Shown here: one piece after another, positions 24,141-32,613 of the stretch
Position numbering within the stretch: position 1 is the first letter of the stretch
Layout: each line of letters begins with the position of its first letter
Origin: Kiritimatiellia bacterium
GTDB lineage: Bacteria > Verrucomicrobiota > Kiritimatiellia > RFP12 > JAAYLN01
Length of the DNA stretch: 35,147 nucleotides
Assembly: GCA_017458965.1 (NCBI GenBank)
Contig: JAFSZJ010000074.1
Span: forward strand, 1 to 35,147
Direction of reading: 5' to 3'
Notes under the pieces: generated by a model
Seen by the model: the letters and a program-made list of their open reading frames with translations, nothing else
Databases searched by the model: none
What the model was told of the DNA's origin: nothing
Translations under genes and position numbers: made by a program

Positions 24141-24193
24141 AAAGGCGTTGAAGAGCGTTGAAGGGCGTTGAAGAGCGTTGAAGAGCGTTGAAA
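24141..24193. repeat. Decanucleotide tandem repeat (5 units)
   Basis: Five 10-bp units of AAG(A/G)GCGTTG type run in the gap between the convergent barrel fragment and ABC-F gene, immediately left of heptamer tract D. The period equals about one DNA helical turn. No gene is present here. Confidence 0.85.
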
Positions 24194-24223
24194 GGTTTGG
24201 AGGGTTTCTGGTTCCGAGTTTTT

Positions 24224-24286
24224 TAGTTAGTCACTCGTCACTCGTACCTCGTCACTCTTCATTCGTCACTCGTACCTCGTACTTCG
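24224..24286. repeat. Heptanucleotide repeat tract D (9 units) covering the ABC-F gene end
   Basis: Nine units in exact phase: TAGTTAG, TCACTCG, TCACTCG, TACCTCG, TCACTCT, TCATTCG, TCACTCG, TACCTCG, TACTTCG. The minus-strand ABC-F gene ends inside the tract: its last eight or so codons and its TGA stop (24261-24259) are made of repeat units. Confidence 0.88.
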
Positions 24287-25800
24287 CAGCGCAGCAGCGC
24301 GACGGTGTCGGATCCCGTTTCGGCGAGGCGCCACTCAATGCGGGCGACGCGCTCGATGAAGCGCCTGTCATGGCTGACGATGATCATCGCGCAGGGGCAT
24401 TCGACGAGGGCGTCCTCCAGGCATTCTATGCCAGGCAGGTCGAGATGGTTGGTAGGCTCGTCCATCACCAGCAGATGTATGCCGCGGTTGACGCCTAGGG
24501 CAAGCATGAGTTTGCGCACCTCGCCAGGGCTGGGGCATTCGCTCTGGAGGAGCCGTCCGGGGCGCGAGCCGAGGCGGCTCACGCTTGTCATCACGCGGCC
24601 AAGCTCCTCGTCGTGGAGTTCCTTGACTTCGGCGAGTAGTCTTGCGGACTCCTCGGCGGTGATCTCCTGCGGCACCACAAGGATCTTGTCCTCAGGAACC
24701 CGGGCGAAGGGCATGATGTGGCGCAGGAAGGTGCTTTTGCCGATCCCGTTTGGACCAGTGAGGGCGATGCGGTCCGTGGGCGAGACGCGCAGATCCGGAT
24801 AGACGAGGCGGCGTCCGCCACCGAGCGGCGCCTCGCCGGCGTCGAGGACGAACACGGCGTCGCGCTTCGACGCCTCCCCGCCGTCGAGCCAGAAGCCCAT
24901 CTCGTACTCCTTGCGGACGGCGAACGCCTTGCGCTGGGCGTCGGCCTTAGCGGCGCGCTTCGAAATGGCGGCGGACTGGGTGACTGCCCAGGAGTTCTTG
25001 CCCGTGAGCTTGGCGAGGTTGCGCTTGGCGCGTCCGTCATGGTCGTTGGCGGTGATGCGGTCCTTGCGCGAAGGCTTGTTCCTGGCGGCCAGCTGCTGGG
25101 CGAGCTCGAAGCGGCGCTGTGCCGAGGCGTGGAGGGTCCGCGACTCGACCACGGCCTTCTCGTGACGCTCGCGAATGTGCTCCTGCTCGCGCCGGTCCTG
25201 CTCCTCGCCTTCGGTCACCCCGCCCGGGCGCATCGTTGCCGAAGGCGGGAAGATGAAGAGGCACTGCGAGCAGAGCGCATCCAGGAACTCCCTGTCGTGG
25301 CTGACGATCAGACCGGCGCCATGAAACGCCTTGAGGGCTGAAAGAAGCGTGTCCTTGGCGGATGCGCCGAGGTGGTTCGTTGGTTCGTCGAGGGCCAGCA
25401 CCTGAGGTCCGGAGGCGAGCGCGACGCCGATCTGGACCCGCTTACGCTCGCCATGGCTCAACGTCTCCCAGCGTCCGGCCCATTCGGGGCGTATGTCGAG
25501 ACGGACACGCCAATCGACCGCCTCGAGCGAATCGTCCGCCATGAAATCGTCGAAGCCATCTGGGGCGGTGTCGGTGCGCTGAACGACGTAGCTGGCGGCG
25601 CCGATGGTCGATATGGAGCCCGCCGACGGCTCCAGCTCGCCGGCGGCAAGCCTGAGGAGCGTCGTCTTGCCGCACCCGTTGGCGCCGACGATGCCGGTCC
25701 AGCCGCCCTGCGGGAAATAGGCAGTCACATCGGAGAGAAGGTCGCCGGGCATGCCGTCGTAGGCGAACGAGACGCGGTCGAACTTCAGCGACGGTCGCAT
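24259..25800 (-). CDS. ABC-F family ATPase
   Basis: This 513-residue soluble protein has two ABC nucleotide-binding domains and no membrane segments, typical of ABC-F factors that act on the ribosome. Domain 1: Walker A GANGCGKTT, signature LSHGERKR, Walker B VLALDEPTNHL, SHDREFL. Domain 2: GPNGIGKST, a degenerate signature SPGEVRK, LLVMDEPTNHLDL, SHDRRFIE. A basic, coiled linker (about residues 205-300) joins them. Some ABC-F proteins confer antibiotic resistance by target protection and others regulate translation; the sequence does not decide between these. The ATG at 25800 follows the metallophosphoesterase stop by a single base (TAGcATG), so the genes are coupled. The last residues (EVRGTSDE) are encoded by heptamer tract D. 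Confidence 0.9.
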   Translation of the reverse strand: MRPSLKFDRVSFAYDGMPGDLLSDVTAYFPQGGWTGIVGANGCGKTTLLRLAAGELEPSAGSISTIGAASYVVQRTDTAPDGFDDFMADDSLEAVDWRVRLDIRPEWAGRWETLSHGERKRVQIGVALASGPQVLALDEPTNHLGASAKDTLLSALKAFHGAGLIVSHDREFLDALCSQCLFIFPPSATMRPGGVTEGEEQDRREQEHIRERHEKAVVESRTLHASAQRRFELAQQLAARNKPSRKDRITANDHDGRAKRNLAKLTGKNSWAVTQSAAISKRAAKADAQRKAFAVRKEYEMGFWLDGGEASKRDAVFVLDAGEAPLGGGRRLVYPDLRVSPTDRIALTGPNGIGKSTFLRHIMPFARVPEDKILVVPQEITAEESARLLAEVKELHDEELGRVMTSVSRLGSRPGRLLQSECPSPGEVRKLMLALGVNRGIHLLVMDEPTNHLDLPGIECLEDALVECPCAMIIVSHDRRFIERVARIEWRLAETGSDTVALLRCEVRGTSDE

Positions 25801-25801
25801 G

Positions 25802-26755
25802 CTACGCGGCCTTCCCGCCCTTTCGGCGCAGGCGATGGAGCGTGACCTCAGCCGGGCAGAAGTAGCGCACCGGCAGACCACACCCACCGGTGCCGCGCGA
25901 GGTGTAGCCCTGCATACGGCCGTCGGTCCAGCGTCCGGAGATGAAGCGGCGTGATGCGCGGTCGTTGTTGAGTATCGGGATGCCGCCGGGAAGGCAGACC
26001 TGTCCGCCATGCGTGTGGCCGCAGAGCATCGCGTCAAAGCCGGCGGCTGCGGCCTCGGCATGTATGACCGGCGAATGCGAGAGCAGTATCCGCACCGCCG
26101 CGTCCGGGGCCGACGCCATGGCGCGGCCGATGCTGTGCGTCTGGTAGATATACGGGTCGTCCACGCCGGCGATGACGATGGACGCGTCGTCGCGCCGGAT
26201 GACGTCGTGTTCGTTCAGGAGGATCCTGTAGTCGGCTCGCTCAAGGGGTGCGACCATGTCGAGCGTGTCGTGGTTGCCGAGGACGGCGTAGGCCGGGGAT
26301 GGAAGAGATCGACGGAGCTCCGACATCAGCGCGATGGCGTTCGTTGGGTCGCCGACGGTGAGGTTCATGTAGTCGCCCGTGAGGACGCAGACATCGCATG
26401 CCACGCCACTGACGGCACGCGACACGGCTCCGATGATCGCGGGGTCGATGTCGATGTGCAGATCGCTCAGGTGGAGTATCGAGAAGCCTTCGAGGGCCTC
26501 GGGAAGATTGGCGACGGGGATGTCGTTCTCAACCACCCTGACATCGAGGAAGTTGCGAAGGCCGCGGCGGTACAGGCCGAACGCCTTCAGCATCGCCACC
26601 TCGATCGGGCGGAATACATGGATCTTCAGATAGGTGAACTTCGGCGACACATAGCGGCAGGCCTCCGCGATGCGGTCGTGCTCCCCCTGCCTGCGCTTGG
26701 CATGGAGCGACTCGCCCATTCGTCTGGCCAACACGGCTTCGCCTATATCATCCAT
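25802..26755 (-). CDS. Calcineurin-like metallophosphoesterase (YkuE/YaeI type)
   Basis: This 317-residue protein has all metallophosphoesterase motifs in order: LSDLHID, LTGDYMN, LGNHD, LLSHSP and CGHTHGGQ. They bind two metal ions for phosphoester hydrolysis. Related proteins such as YkuE and YaeI act on membrane-associated substrates. No clear signal or TM segment is seen here; the first 85 residues are basic and unassigned. The ATG at 26755 lacks a good ribosome site, and a later Met is possible. It is followed after one base by the ABC-F gene and preceded by fusA 57 bp upstream on the same strand. A perfect 12-bp palindrome lies in that gap. Confidence 0.85.
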   Translation of the reverse strand: MDDIGEAVLARRMGESLHAKRRQGEHDRIAEACRYVSPKFTYLKIHVFRPIEVAMLKAFGLYRRGLRNFLDVRVVENDIPVANLPEALEGFSILHLSDLHIDIDPAIIGAVSRAVSGVACDVCVLTGDYMNLTVGDPTNAIALMSELRRSLPSPAYAVLGNHDTLDMVAPLERADYRILLNEHDVIRRDDASIVIAGVDDPYIYQTHSIGRAMASAPDAAVRILLSHSPVIHAEAAAAGFDAMLCGHTHGGQVCLPGGIPILNNDRASRRFISGRWTDGRMQGYTSRGTGGCGLPVRYFCPAEVTLHRLRRKGGKAA

Positions 26756-26771
26756 GCGCTGAGGAGGTCAT

Positions 26772-26783
26772 CCTTGTACAAGG
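26772..26783. promoter_or_regulatory. Perfect palindrome CCTTGTACAAGG between fusA and metallophosphoesterase gene
   Basis: A perfect 12-bp palindrome lies in the 57-bp gap, 16 bp upstream of the metallophosphoesterase ATG. Its size and symmetry suit an operator; there is no T-run for a terminator. No regulator is nearby. Confidence 0.35.
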
Positions 26784-26812
26784 TCGCCGGATCGGCGATG
26801 CCGGCCATGCGG

Positions 26813-28912
26813 CTACAGCGACGACATGCCGCGGATCTTGCCTTCCTTGCGGCGCTTCTCGATGATCGTCTGCGCCATCTCGAACGGGACGGCCTCATAC
26901 CTCTCGAAGGACATCGAGAAGGTGCCGCGCCCCTGCGTGAGGGTGCGGATCGTGTTGGAGTAGCCGAACATCTCGGAAAGCGGGACGAATCCGTGCACGA
27001 TCTTCGTCGGGCCGCGGTCCTCCATGCCCTCGACGCGTCCGCGACGCTGGCAGAGCGACCCGGTTGCGGCGCCCATGAAGTCCTCGGGAACCGTGACGTC
27101 GACCTTCATCACCGGCTCGAGAAGGCGCGGGTTGCCCTTCATGAAGCACTGGCGGAAGCACTGGCGGCCGGCCTCGGCGAAGGCGAACTCGCTGGAGTCG
27201 ACCTCGTGGTAGGTGCCGTCGAAGACCGTGACCTTGACATCGACGACCGGATAGCCGGCAAGCGGCCCGGAATCGAGGGCGCTGATGACGCCCTTCTCGA
27301 CCGCCGGGATGTACTCGTTCGGGATCGCGCCGCCGTGGATGTCGTTGACGAACGTGAAGCCGCGACCGGGCTCCTGCGGCTCGACGCGCAGATAGACATG
27401 GCCGTACTGTCCGCGACCGCCGGTCTGCTTGGCGTGCTTGTACTGGCCTTCGTTCGGGATCGTCATCGACTCGCGGTAGGCGACCTCGGGGCGGCCGACC
27501 TCGCAGTTCACCTTGTACTCGCGGCGGACGCGCTCGACAAGGACCTCGAGATGAAGCTCGCCCATGCCGGCGATGATCGTCTCTTCGGTCTCCTGGTCGA
27601 ACTCCACGGCGAACGTCGGATCCTCAGCCGCAAGAGCGTGGAGCGCCTTGCCGAGCTTCTCGTTGTCGTTGCGGGACGCCGGCTTGATGGAGACGGATAT
27701 GACCGGCGGCGGGAACTCTATCGTCTCAAGCGTGATCGGGTGGCCCTTGTCGCAGAGGGTGTCGCCAGTGCGGGTGTTGCTGAGACCGGCCACGACGACG
27801 ATGTCGCCGGCGTGGGCCTCCTCGAGCGCCTCCTGCTTGTCCGCGTGCATGCGGAAAATGCGGCCGACGCGACCGGTCTTGCCGAGGGAGGAGTTCAGGA
27901 CCTCCTCGCCGACATGCAGCGTGCCGGAGTAGATGCGCACGTACATGATGCGGCCCATGTGGATGTCCGACACGATCTTGAAGGCGAGGCCGGCGAACGG
28001 GGCGGCGACATCGGGATCGCGCGTTTCCTCGCTGTCGCCGAAGGCACGGACCGCGCCGATGTCGAGCGGCGACGGCAGATAGCGCACGACGCCGTCCATC
28101 ATGAGCTGGACGCCCTTGTTCTTGAAGGCGGTGCCGCAGAAGACGGGCACCAGGCTGCGGCCGACGCATCCTTTGCGTATTCCGCGGATGATGTCCTCCT
28201 TCGAGAGGTCTCCGTCCGCGAAGAACTTCTCCATCAGCTCCTCGTCCTGCTCGGCGGCGGACTCCACCATCTTCTGGCGCGCCTCCTCGCATGCCACCTT
28301 GATGTTGGCCGGGATGTCGGAGTAGATCATCTTCACGCCGTTGGTCGCCTCGTCGAAGCGCACGGCCTTCATCTCGATGAGGTCAACGACGCCCTCGAAC
28401 GTGTCGGACGCGCCGATCGGATAGACCATCATCACGGGGTTGGCCTTGAGGATGTTGCGGATTTCATCGACGGTCCCGAGGAAGTCTGCGCCGATGCGGT
28501 CCATCTTGTTGACGAAGCAGATCTTGGGAACCTTGTAGTTCTCGGATTGGCGCCAGACCTGCTCCGACTGCGGCTGCACGCCGCCGACGGCGCAGAATAC
28601 GGCCACGGCGCCGTCGAGGACGCGCAGCGAACGCTCGACCTCGGCGGTGAAATCGACATGCCCCGGGGTGTCTATGAGGGTGATGCGGTGCTCCTTCCAC
28701 GGGACGACCGTAGCTGCGGAGGCGATCGTGATGCCGCGCTCCTGCTCCTGCTCCATCGAATCCATCGTGGCGGCGCCGTCATGGACCTCGCCGAGCTTGT
28801 GGTTGACGCCGCTGTAGTAGAGAATGCGCTCCGAGCATGTCGTTTTGCCCGCGTCGATATGGGCCATGATGCCTATGTTGCGGACCTTGTCTAGTGGGAA
28901 TGCCTCTGCCAT
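26813..28912 (-). CDS. fusA: Translation elongation factor G
   Basis: EF-G is the GTPase that drives ribosomal translocation and, with RRF, recycling. The 699-residue length is normal. GTPase motifs are G1 [10 protein letters not shown]2 region RGITI, G3 DTPGHVDF and G4 NKMD; domains II-V follow, with [11 protein letters not shown]-like, [21 protein letters not shown] and [15 protein letters not shown] segments. G1 continues with Cys where Thr is usual (KTTCSERI), a small change of unknown effect. The gene is not in a str operon (no rpsL, rpsG or tuf nearby), which suggests either operon break-up or a second EF-G paralogue. A 31-bp REP-like array lies just upstream of its promoter region. Confidence 0.96.
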   Translation of the reverse strand: MAEAFPLDKVRNIGIMAHIDAGKTTCSERILYYSGVNHKLGEVHDGAATMDSMEQEQERGITIASAATVVPWKEHRITLIDTPGHVDFTAEVERSLRVLDGAVAVFCAVGGVQPQSEQVWRQSENYKVPKICFVNKMDRIGADFLGTVDEIRNILKANPVMMVYPIGASDTFEGVVDLIEMKAVRFDEATNGVKMIYSDIPANIKVACEEARQKMVESAAEQDEELMEKFFADGDLSKEDIIRGIRKGCVGRSLVPVFCGTAFKNKGVQLMMDGVVRYLPSPLDIGAVRAFGDSEETRDPDVAAPFAGLAFKIVSDIHMGRIMYVRIYSGTLHVGEEVLNSSLGKTGRVGRIFRMHADKQEALEEAHAGDIVVVAGLSNTRTGDTLCDKGHPITLETIEFPPPVISVSIKPASRNDNEKLGKALHALAAEDPTFAVEFDQETEETIIAGMGELHLEVLVERVRREYKVNCEVGRPEVAYRESMTIPNEGQYKHAKQTGGRGQYGHVYLRVEPQEPGRGFTFVNDIHGGAIPNEYIPAVEKGVISALDSGPLAGYPVVDVKVTVFDGTYHEVDSSEFAFAEAGRQCFRQCFMKGNPRLLEPVMKVDVTVPEDFMGAATGSLCQRRGRVEGMEDRGPTKIVHGFVPLSEMFGYSNTIRTLTQGRGTFSMSFERYEAVPFEMAQTIIEKRRKEGKIRGMSSL

Positions 28913-28948
28913 GTCTTGCTCGCTTTTCCTGAAAAAAAGTATTTAAAT

Positions 28949-28977
28949 ATTTTGCCAGAACCGTCCTTGCGAAGCAA
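28949..28977 (-). promoter_or_regulatory. Candidate promoter for fusA
   Basis: On the minus strand, TTGCTT (28977-28972) and CAAAAT (28954-28949) are exactly 17 bp apart, matching 3 and 4 of 6 positions. The AT-rich stretch just downstream (TATTTAAATAC) could also serve as a -10. The leader would be about 30 nt. Confidence 0.3.
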
Positions 28978-28996
28978 GCCGTATTTGCGGATTGTC

Positions 28997-29157
28997 GCGC
29001 ACACATCCGGAGGTGCGGCATCTTGCCGCGCACATACCCGGAGGTGCAGCATCTTGCCGCGCACACATCCGGAGGTGCGGCGTCCCGCCGCGCACATATC
29101 CGGAGGTGCGGCATCTTGCCGCGCACACATCCGGAGGTGCGGCATCTTGCCGCGCAC
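28997..29157. repeat. Tandem array of five 31-bp REP-like palindromic units
   Basis: The CCGG that starts each head is at 29007, 29038, 29069, 29100 and 29131, an exact 31-bp period. Each unit is GCGCACAYATCCGGAG followed by a GTGCGGCA-TCT-TGCCGCGC stem-loop. Unit 3 has GCGGCG-TCC-CGCCGC, a compensatory base-pair change; unit 2 has one unpaired change (GCAGCA). There are no spacers. The array fills most of the 285-bp gap between fusA and the LemA-operon end. The same unit is at 18460 and, inverted, at 18601. Confidence 0.9.
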
Positions 29158-29197
29158 CCATCCCACACACAAGCCTTGCGCGGAGCGGGCGTGACGA

Positions 29198-30967
29198 TCA
29201 AGAGCACGCGACAATGGAGCGGCGATAGACGGCACCGGCAGCATCGGTGCCAAGGTTCCTGAAGAAGTCCTGCCATTCCCGGTTTGTCTGGACCGCGTCG
29301 CGGAACTCCGGAAGAGTAAGCCCCTCGCGCTCCTTCGCGCTGATCGACGTGGTCCTGCTGACGGCGATGTAGTCGTCCCATGGCACATCGACTTTGTACG
29401 GAACGCCGTTGCGCGCCACGACCACCACCGTGTCGACGCGGTGCTCCACGCGAAAGCCGCTGGCCGTGACGTCGATGGACGCCACCTCGCCGTCGCGGCC
29501 CACGACCCTCGTCTTGAGGATGTTCCGAGTGACAGACTGCGGATTGCGGAAGCGGTCCTCGCCCATGAAGTTCGCCAGTGCCTCGTGCTCCCAGAAGCAT
29601 GACCTGTGATCGAGGACGTCGCGGTAGATGTTCTCATGGGTGCGGGTCTGGCTGTAGAGCGGGATCGAGAGCAATGGCGCCAGCGCGAACCATGTCGATT
29701 TGAAGAACCGTCCGCAGAAATCGAGGAACTTCCCGCGTACGGCCTGGAAGTCATAGTCTGTGAACTTCGCCGGATTGGCGTCGAGATCGCTCTGCGCGAG
29801 ATGGCTGGCTCGGATGACATTGATCCTGTGCGCCTTCACGAAACTGAAGTCATCGCCGTACCCTATCTCGCGGTCCTTGAGCAGTGCCAGCATCTGCTTC
29901 TGGGCGAGCGGCGTGAAGAGCATGCGGTACTCCACCTCGTCGGTGCGGTCCTTGGTCTGGAAGAGAGCCTCGAACTCGCGGTTTCCCATGATGGTGTAGC
30001 CGTGCTCGTCGTCGAGATTGCGCGAGAACTTCTCAAGCGCGCGGATATCGTGGCGCATGCGCATGCGCGTGAAGAACCCGTCGGGGGCCGAGGAGAGGCC
30101 GGTAGGTTCGCGGGTGAAGCGAAGGTTCGGCGCGGCGTCGTTGCCGTATATGAGCAGAATGTCCTGCGAGTATTCGGGTATAGGCTTGGTGACCGTGGCC
30201 GTCAGGGTCTGGTAGCGGCGGACGACTCGCGGCTTGCCCTCCGAATCGCGCTCGGTCTCCGTCCAGGAAACGGTGCGGGATCCGCTGTAGGTCTTGCTAC
30301 CCCACTCCATCTGGAGCAGACGCGCGAATACGAAGGGGTTGCCGTTTATCTCGCCGCTATGAGCGCCGAGAACGGACTTGTTCTCGTTGAAGGCGTCGCT
30401 CCAGCCGAAGGCGTCATGGAGTTCGCCGAGGCGGCCTTGCGTGAAGAAGGGGTCGAAGCGTATGAGGGGGACCGTCCTCTCGATGATGCGGGCCGGCGCG
30501 TCCCAGTCGAAGAGGGTGTTGAGCGGCGCCATCTGGCTCCAGGCTTCGGCCTTTTGCCCTTCTACCCTGGCGCGCAGCTCATCCGCCGCTTTGGCATGGG
30601 CGCGCCGTCTGGGGATGCACACGCCGAAGAGAAGCGCGGAGGCGATGGCGGCAAGGGCGGCAAGAGCTGCGATGACGGCGGACTCCCCGCCCTTCGTGAA
30701 GGCGTCGGCGGAGCCTAGGACGCCTGCCAGCGCCGCGATCGCGGAGAGGCCGATCCCCCACCCCCAGCCGTTGCGGGCGGCCTCCTCGGACGCGAGCGCC
30801 GCCTCGGTCTTGCGGATGTCCGCGACGGTCTTGCCGTTGGCCTCCGCATCGACGCCTGACTTCACCACCAGATCGTCGAAGAACTTCTCCGCGTTGGTGG
30901 CGAAGGCGTCGCGATAGACGTCGCGGTAGAGCGGGAGTGGCTCAAGGACGCCGTTGCCGTCGATCAA
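29198..30967 (-). CDS. LemA-associated membrane protein (DUF3137-like), unknown function
   Basis: This 589-residue protein has two hydrophobic segments near residues 66-115 (GWGIGLSAIAALAGVLGS and AVIAALAALAAIASALLFGV) after a short N-terminal region, and possibly a third near 430. The middle carries LRFDPFF, SGEINGNPFVFARLLQM and a Tyr/Ser-rich segment like proteins often encoded beside LemA (DUF3137 type). That assignment is tentative. The start is a TTG (30967-30965) overlapping the lemA TGA as TTGA, with GGGAGA upstream in the lemA end, so the two are co-translated. Later Met codons would remove part of the conserved-looking N-terminus. Function is unknown. Confidence 0.6.
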   Translation of the reverse strand: MIDGNGVLEPLPLYRDVYRDAFATNAEKFFDDLVVKSGVDAEANGKTVADIRKTEAALASEEAARNGWGWGIGLSAIAALAGVLGSADAFTKGGESAVIAALAALAAIASALLFGVCIPRRRAHAKAADELRARVEGQKAEAWSQMAPLNTLFDWDAPARIIERTVPLIRFDPFFTQGRLGELHDAFGWSDAFNENKSVLGAHSGEINGNPFVFARLLQMEWGSKTYSGSRTVSWTETERDSEGKPRVVRRYQTLTATVTKPIPEYSQDILLIYGNDAAPNLRFTREPTGLSSAPDGFFTRMRMRHDIRALEKFSRNLDDEHGYTIMGNREFEALFQTKDRTDEVEYRMLFTPLAQKQMLALLKDREIGYGDDFSFVKAHRINVIRASHLAQSDLDANPAKFTDYDFQAVRGKFLDFCGRFFKSTWFALAPLLSIPLYSQTRTHENIYRDVLDHRSCFWEHEALANFMGEDRFRNPQSVTRNILKTRVVGRDGEVASIDVTASGFRVEHRVDTVVVVARNGVPYKVDVPWDDYIAVSRTTSISAKEREGLTLPEFRDAVQTNREWQDFFRNLGTDAAGAVYRRSIVACS

Positions 30968-31626
30968 AAGAAGGTCTCCCTAGCCCTGGACTTGGTCTCG
31001 GCCGATGCCGTGAAGGGGATGCGCGTGGTGTAGCCGGCGCGGGCGGCCACGATCATCTTGGTGGGCCACGCGAAGATGTCGGCGTTCCACTGCGCGACGG
31101 AGTCGTTGTACTTCTCGCGTGCGGCAGTGATCTCCTTCTGGAGATAGCTGTTCTGCTGCATGGCGTCGGCTATGGCGGCGTGGGCCTTGAGGTCGGGGTA
31201 GGCCTCGACATGCGGGAACATGCGCGCGAAGGCGCCGTCGATCTGGCCGGCGAAGGCGTTGCGCTGCTCGTCGGGGATGATGCCGCCGCGGTACGCGGCC
31301 ACGGCCTTCATCACGTCCTTGTCCAGATCGACGGCCTTGTTCACCAGGCCGGCCACGTTCTGCAGGATCTGGACGCGCTGCTCAAGGTAGTTGTCGATGC
31401 GCGAGGCGTCGGCCTGGATCATCTGCTGCAGCTTGTTGAAGTAGGCGCGGGCGTTGATCTTCATGAAGAGGAATATAAGCCCGGGCAGTATTCCGCAGAC
31501 CCAGAGCAGCACCTCGAATATCGTGGAGCCTACGCCGACCTTCACCGGCAACTGCCGCTCGATCACGTTGATATCGCGTCCAGCGCCGTTCACGGGGCCG
31601 GACATCTCATCCAGTTCATTGGCCAT
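30964..31626 (-). CDS. lemA: LemA family membrane protein
   Basis: This 220-residue protein has one N-terminal transmembrane helix (about residues 36-56, STIFEVLLWVCGILPGLIFLF) and a long helical part. It has the LemA hallmarks NKLQQMIQADASRIDNYLEQRVQILQNV and later AYPDLKAH...LQKEITAAREKYNDSVAQWN, a sequence typical of the family. LemA proteins are widespread bacterial membrane proteins without a settled function. The ATG at 31626 has AAGGAG 9 nt upstream; the open frame runs far beyond, but the extension is unrelated sequence that overlaps the tRNA. It is the first gene of a two-gene operon with the partner at 29198-30967. Confidence 0.88.
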   Translation of the reverse strand: MANELDEMSGPVNGAGRDINVIERQLPVKVGVGSTIFEVLLWVCGILPGLIFLFMKINARAYFNKLQQMIQADASRIDNYLEQRVQILQNVAGLVNKAVDLDKDVMKAVAAYRGGIIPDEQRNAFAGQIDGAFARMFPHVEAYPDLKAHAAIADAMQQNSYLQKEITAAREKYNDSVAQWNADIFAWPTKMIVAARAGYTTRIPFTASAETKSRARETFF

Positions 31627-31643
31627 GGCATCTGTCTCCTTAG

Positions 31644-31655
31644 GGTCGCGCGACC
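31644..31655. other. Perfect palindrome GGTCGCGCGACC in the lemA leader
   Basis: A self-complementary 12-bp sequence lies 18 bp upstream of the lemA ATG, between the candidate promoter and the ribosome site. It may act as an operator or a leader hairpin. Confidence 0.3.
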
Positions 31656-31692
31656 GCGCCCTTGCGCGGAATGCGCCAACCGAAATATGGCA

Positions 31693-31720
31693 ATGATAGC
31701 ACATCGGCGCGCTTTCTGAA
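31693..31720 (-). promoter_or_regulatory. Candidate promoter for lemA operon
   Basis: On the minus strand, TTCAGA (31720-31715) and TATCAT (31698-31693) are 16 bp apart, matching 4 and 5 of 6 positions. The leader would be about 60 nt. Confidence 0.4.
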
Positions 31721-31752
31721 GGGCTCCCGGATTTTTCTCTCTCTCTTTTTTC

Positions 31753-31781
31753 TTGCACGGAGGGGGCGTTTCTGCGATAAT
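31753..31781 (+). promoter_or_regulatory. Candidate promoter for tRNA-Tyr
   Basis: TTGCAC (31753-31758) and GATAAT (31776-31781) are separated by exactly 17 bp; the -10 matches 5 of 6. Start near 31788, 30 nt before the tRNA 5' end. Confidence 0.5.
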
Positions 31782-31817
31782 ATTTCCTCGTCGTGGAGAT
31801 CATGGATCCAGCGGCAT

Positions 31818-31903
31818 GGTGGGGTACCGAAGCGGCCAACCGGGGCAGACTGTAAATCTGCTGGCAATTGCCTTCCTTGGTTCGAATCCAAGCCCCACCA
31901 CCA
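31818..31903 (+). tRNA. tRNA-Tyr (anticodon GUA)
   Basis: Acceptor arms GGTGGGG (31818-31824) and CCCCACC (31893-31899) pair fully, followed by discriminator A and an encoded CCA (31901-31903). The anticodon stem-loop CAGAC-TGTAAAT-CTG has GTA in the loop, giving Tyr. A long variable arm and the T-loop GGTTCGAATCC are present, as expected for a bacterial class II tRNA-Tyr. It has its own promoter upstream and a terminator downstream, so it is probably a stand-alone unit. Confidence 0.97.
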
Positions 31904-31909
31904 TCTTCG

Positions 31910-31945
31910 AGCCTCCGGCCACACGACCGGGGGCTTCGCTTTTTT
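31910..31945 (+). terminator. Intrinsic terminator after tRNA-Tyr
   Basis: AGCCTCCGG (31910-31918) pairs with CCGGGGGCT (31927-31935) in a 9-bp stem with one G-T pair and an 8-nt loop, followed by a T-run at 31940-31945. It ends the tRNA transcript just before grpE, so grpE must either have a promoter hidden here or depend on read-through. Confidence 0.8.
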
Positions 31946-31957
31946 AAAGGGAAAGGA

Positions 31958-32611
31958 ATGAGCAATATGGACGATGACAAGGAAAAGACGGACAAGACGC
32001 CCGCCTCCGCAACGGAGGACAGCCTTCACGAGGAAATGGCCACGGAGGATAAGACAGAGGGCAAAAAAGAAGCCGGTCAGGGTGCAGAAGAGGCACCGCA
32101 GGTCTCGGAGACAGACCGCCTTCTCGGCGAGATAGAGGCGGAAAAGGAGCGGAACGTCCGCCTTCTCGCGGACTTCGACAACTTCCGCCGCCGCACCGCG
32201 CGCGAGAAGAGCGAGACATACGAGCGCGCCAAGGAAAGCCTCATCGAGGATATCCTGCCAGTGATAGACAATTTCGCCCTCGCGATGGCGAGCGCGCCGG
32301 AGGCCGATCCGTTCGCAGACGGCGTCCGCATGGTCCACGGGCAGTTCATGGACTTTCTGTCCAGACAGGGCGTAGCGGCGATAGAGGCGGTCGGGGCGAA
32401 GTTCGACCCGGCGCTGCATGACGCCATCGCATACCAGCCATCCGCCGAAGTGGCGGAGGGATGCGTGGTGTTCGAGGCTAAGAGGGGCTACAGGATGGGC
32501 GAGCGCGTGATTCGCCCCGCCTCGGTGATTGTATCGAGCGGCAGCCCCGCCGCCAAGGACGACGACGGCCAGGCCGGAGCAGGCGAGCCGCAGGACGGGA
32601 CGGAGGCGTAG
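31958..32611 (+). CDS. grpE: Nucleotide exchange factor GrpE
   Basis: GrpE releases ADP from DnaK in the DnaK-DnaJ-GrpE chaperone cycle. The protein is 217 residues. It has an acidic, disordered N-terminus (about 1-45), a coiled-coil dimer helix ([29 protein letters not shown]) and the GrpE core with LLPVIDNF-like [25 protein letters not shown] and [17 protein letters not shown], the family signature. The ATG at 31958 follows AAAGGGAAAGGA; an ATG three codons later is also possible. dnaJ starts 2 bp after its stop. dnaK and hrcA are not nearby, and no CIRCE-type operator was seen. Confidence 0.95.
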   Translation: MSNMDDDKEKTDKTPASATEDSLHEEMATEDKTEGKKEAGQGAEEAPQVSETDRLLGEIEAEKERNVRLLADFDNFRRRTAREKSETYERAKESLIEDILPVIDNFALAMASAPEADPFADGVRMVHGQFMDFLSRQGVAAIEAVGAKFDPALHDAIAYQPSAEVAEGCVVFEAKRGYRMGERVIRPASVIVSSGSPAAKDDDGQAGAGEPQDGTEA

Positions 32612-32613
32612 CC

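Noticed and set aside
26009-28894. A 961-codon plus-strand open frame
   Set aside because: It is antisense to fusA and the metallophosphoesterase, has His/Asp/Arg-rich unnatural composition, and is an artefact of high GC codon use.
28997-29157. CRISPR array (regular 31-bp repeats)
   Set aside because: Units are directly adjacent with no unique spacers, there are no cas genes, and the same unit is dispersed and inverted elsewhere.
28891-29820. Minus-strand frame translating the 31-bp array into Cys/Arg-rich repeats
   Set aside because: The repeat-coded peptide only reflects the REP-like units; the real gene here (29198-30967) is in another frame and joined to lemA.
29198-31626. Toxin or defence system at the LemA pair
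   Set aside because: LemA plus large partner is a widespread, poorly understood membrane pair; no nuclease, NTPase or toxin motif was seen.
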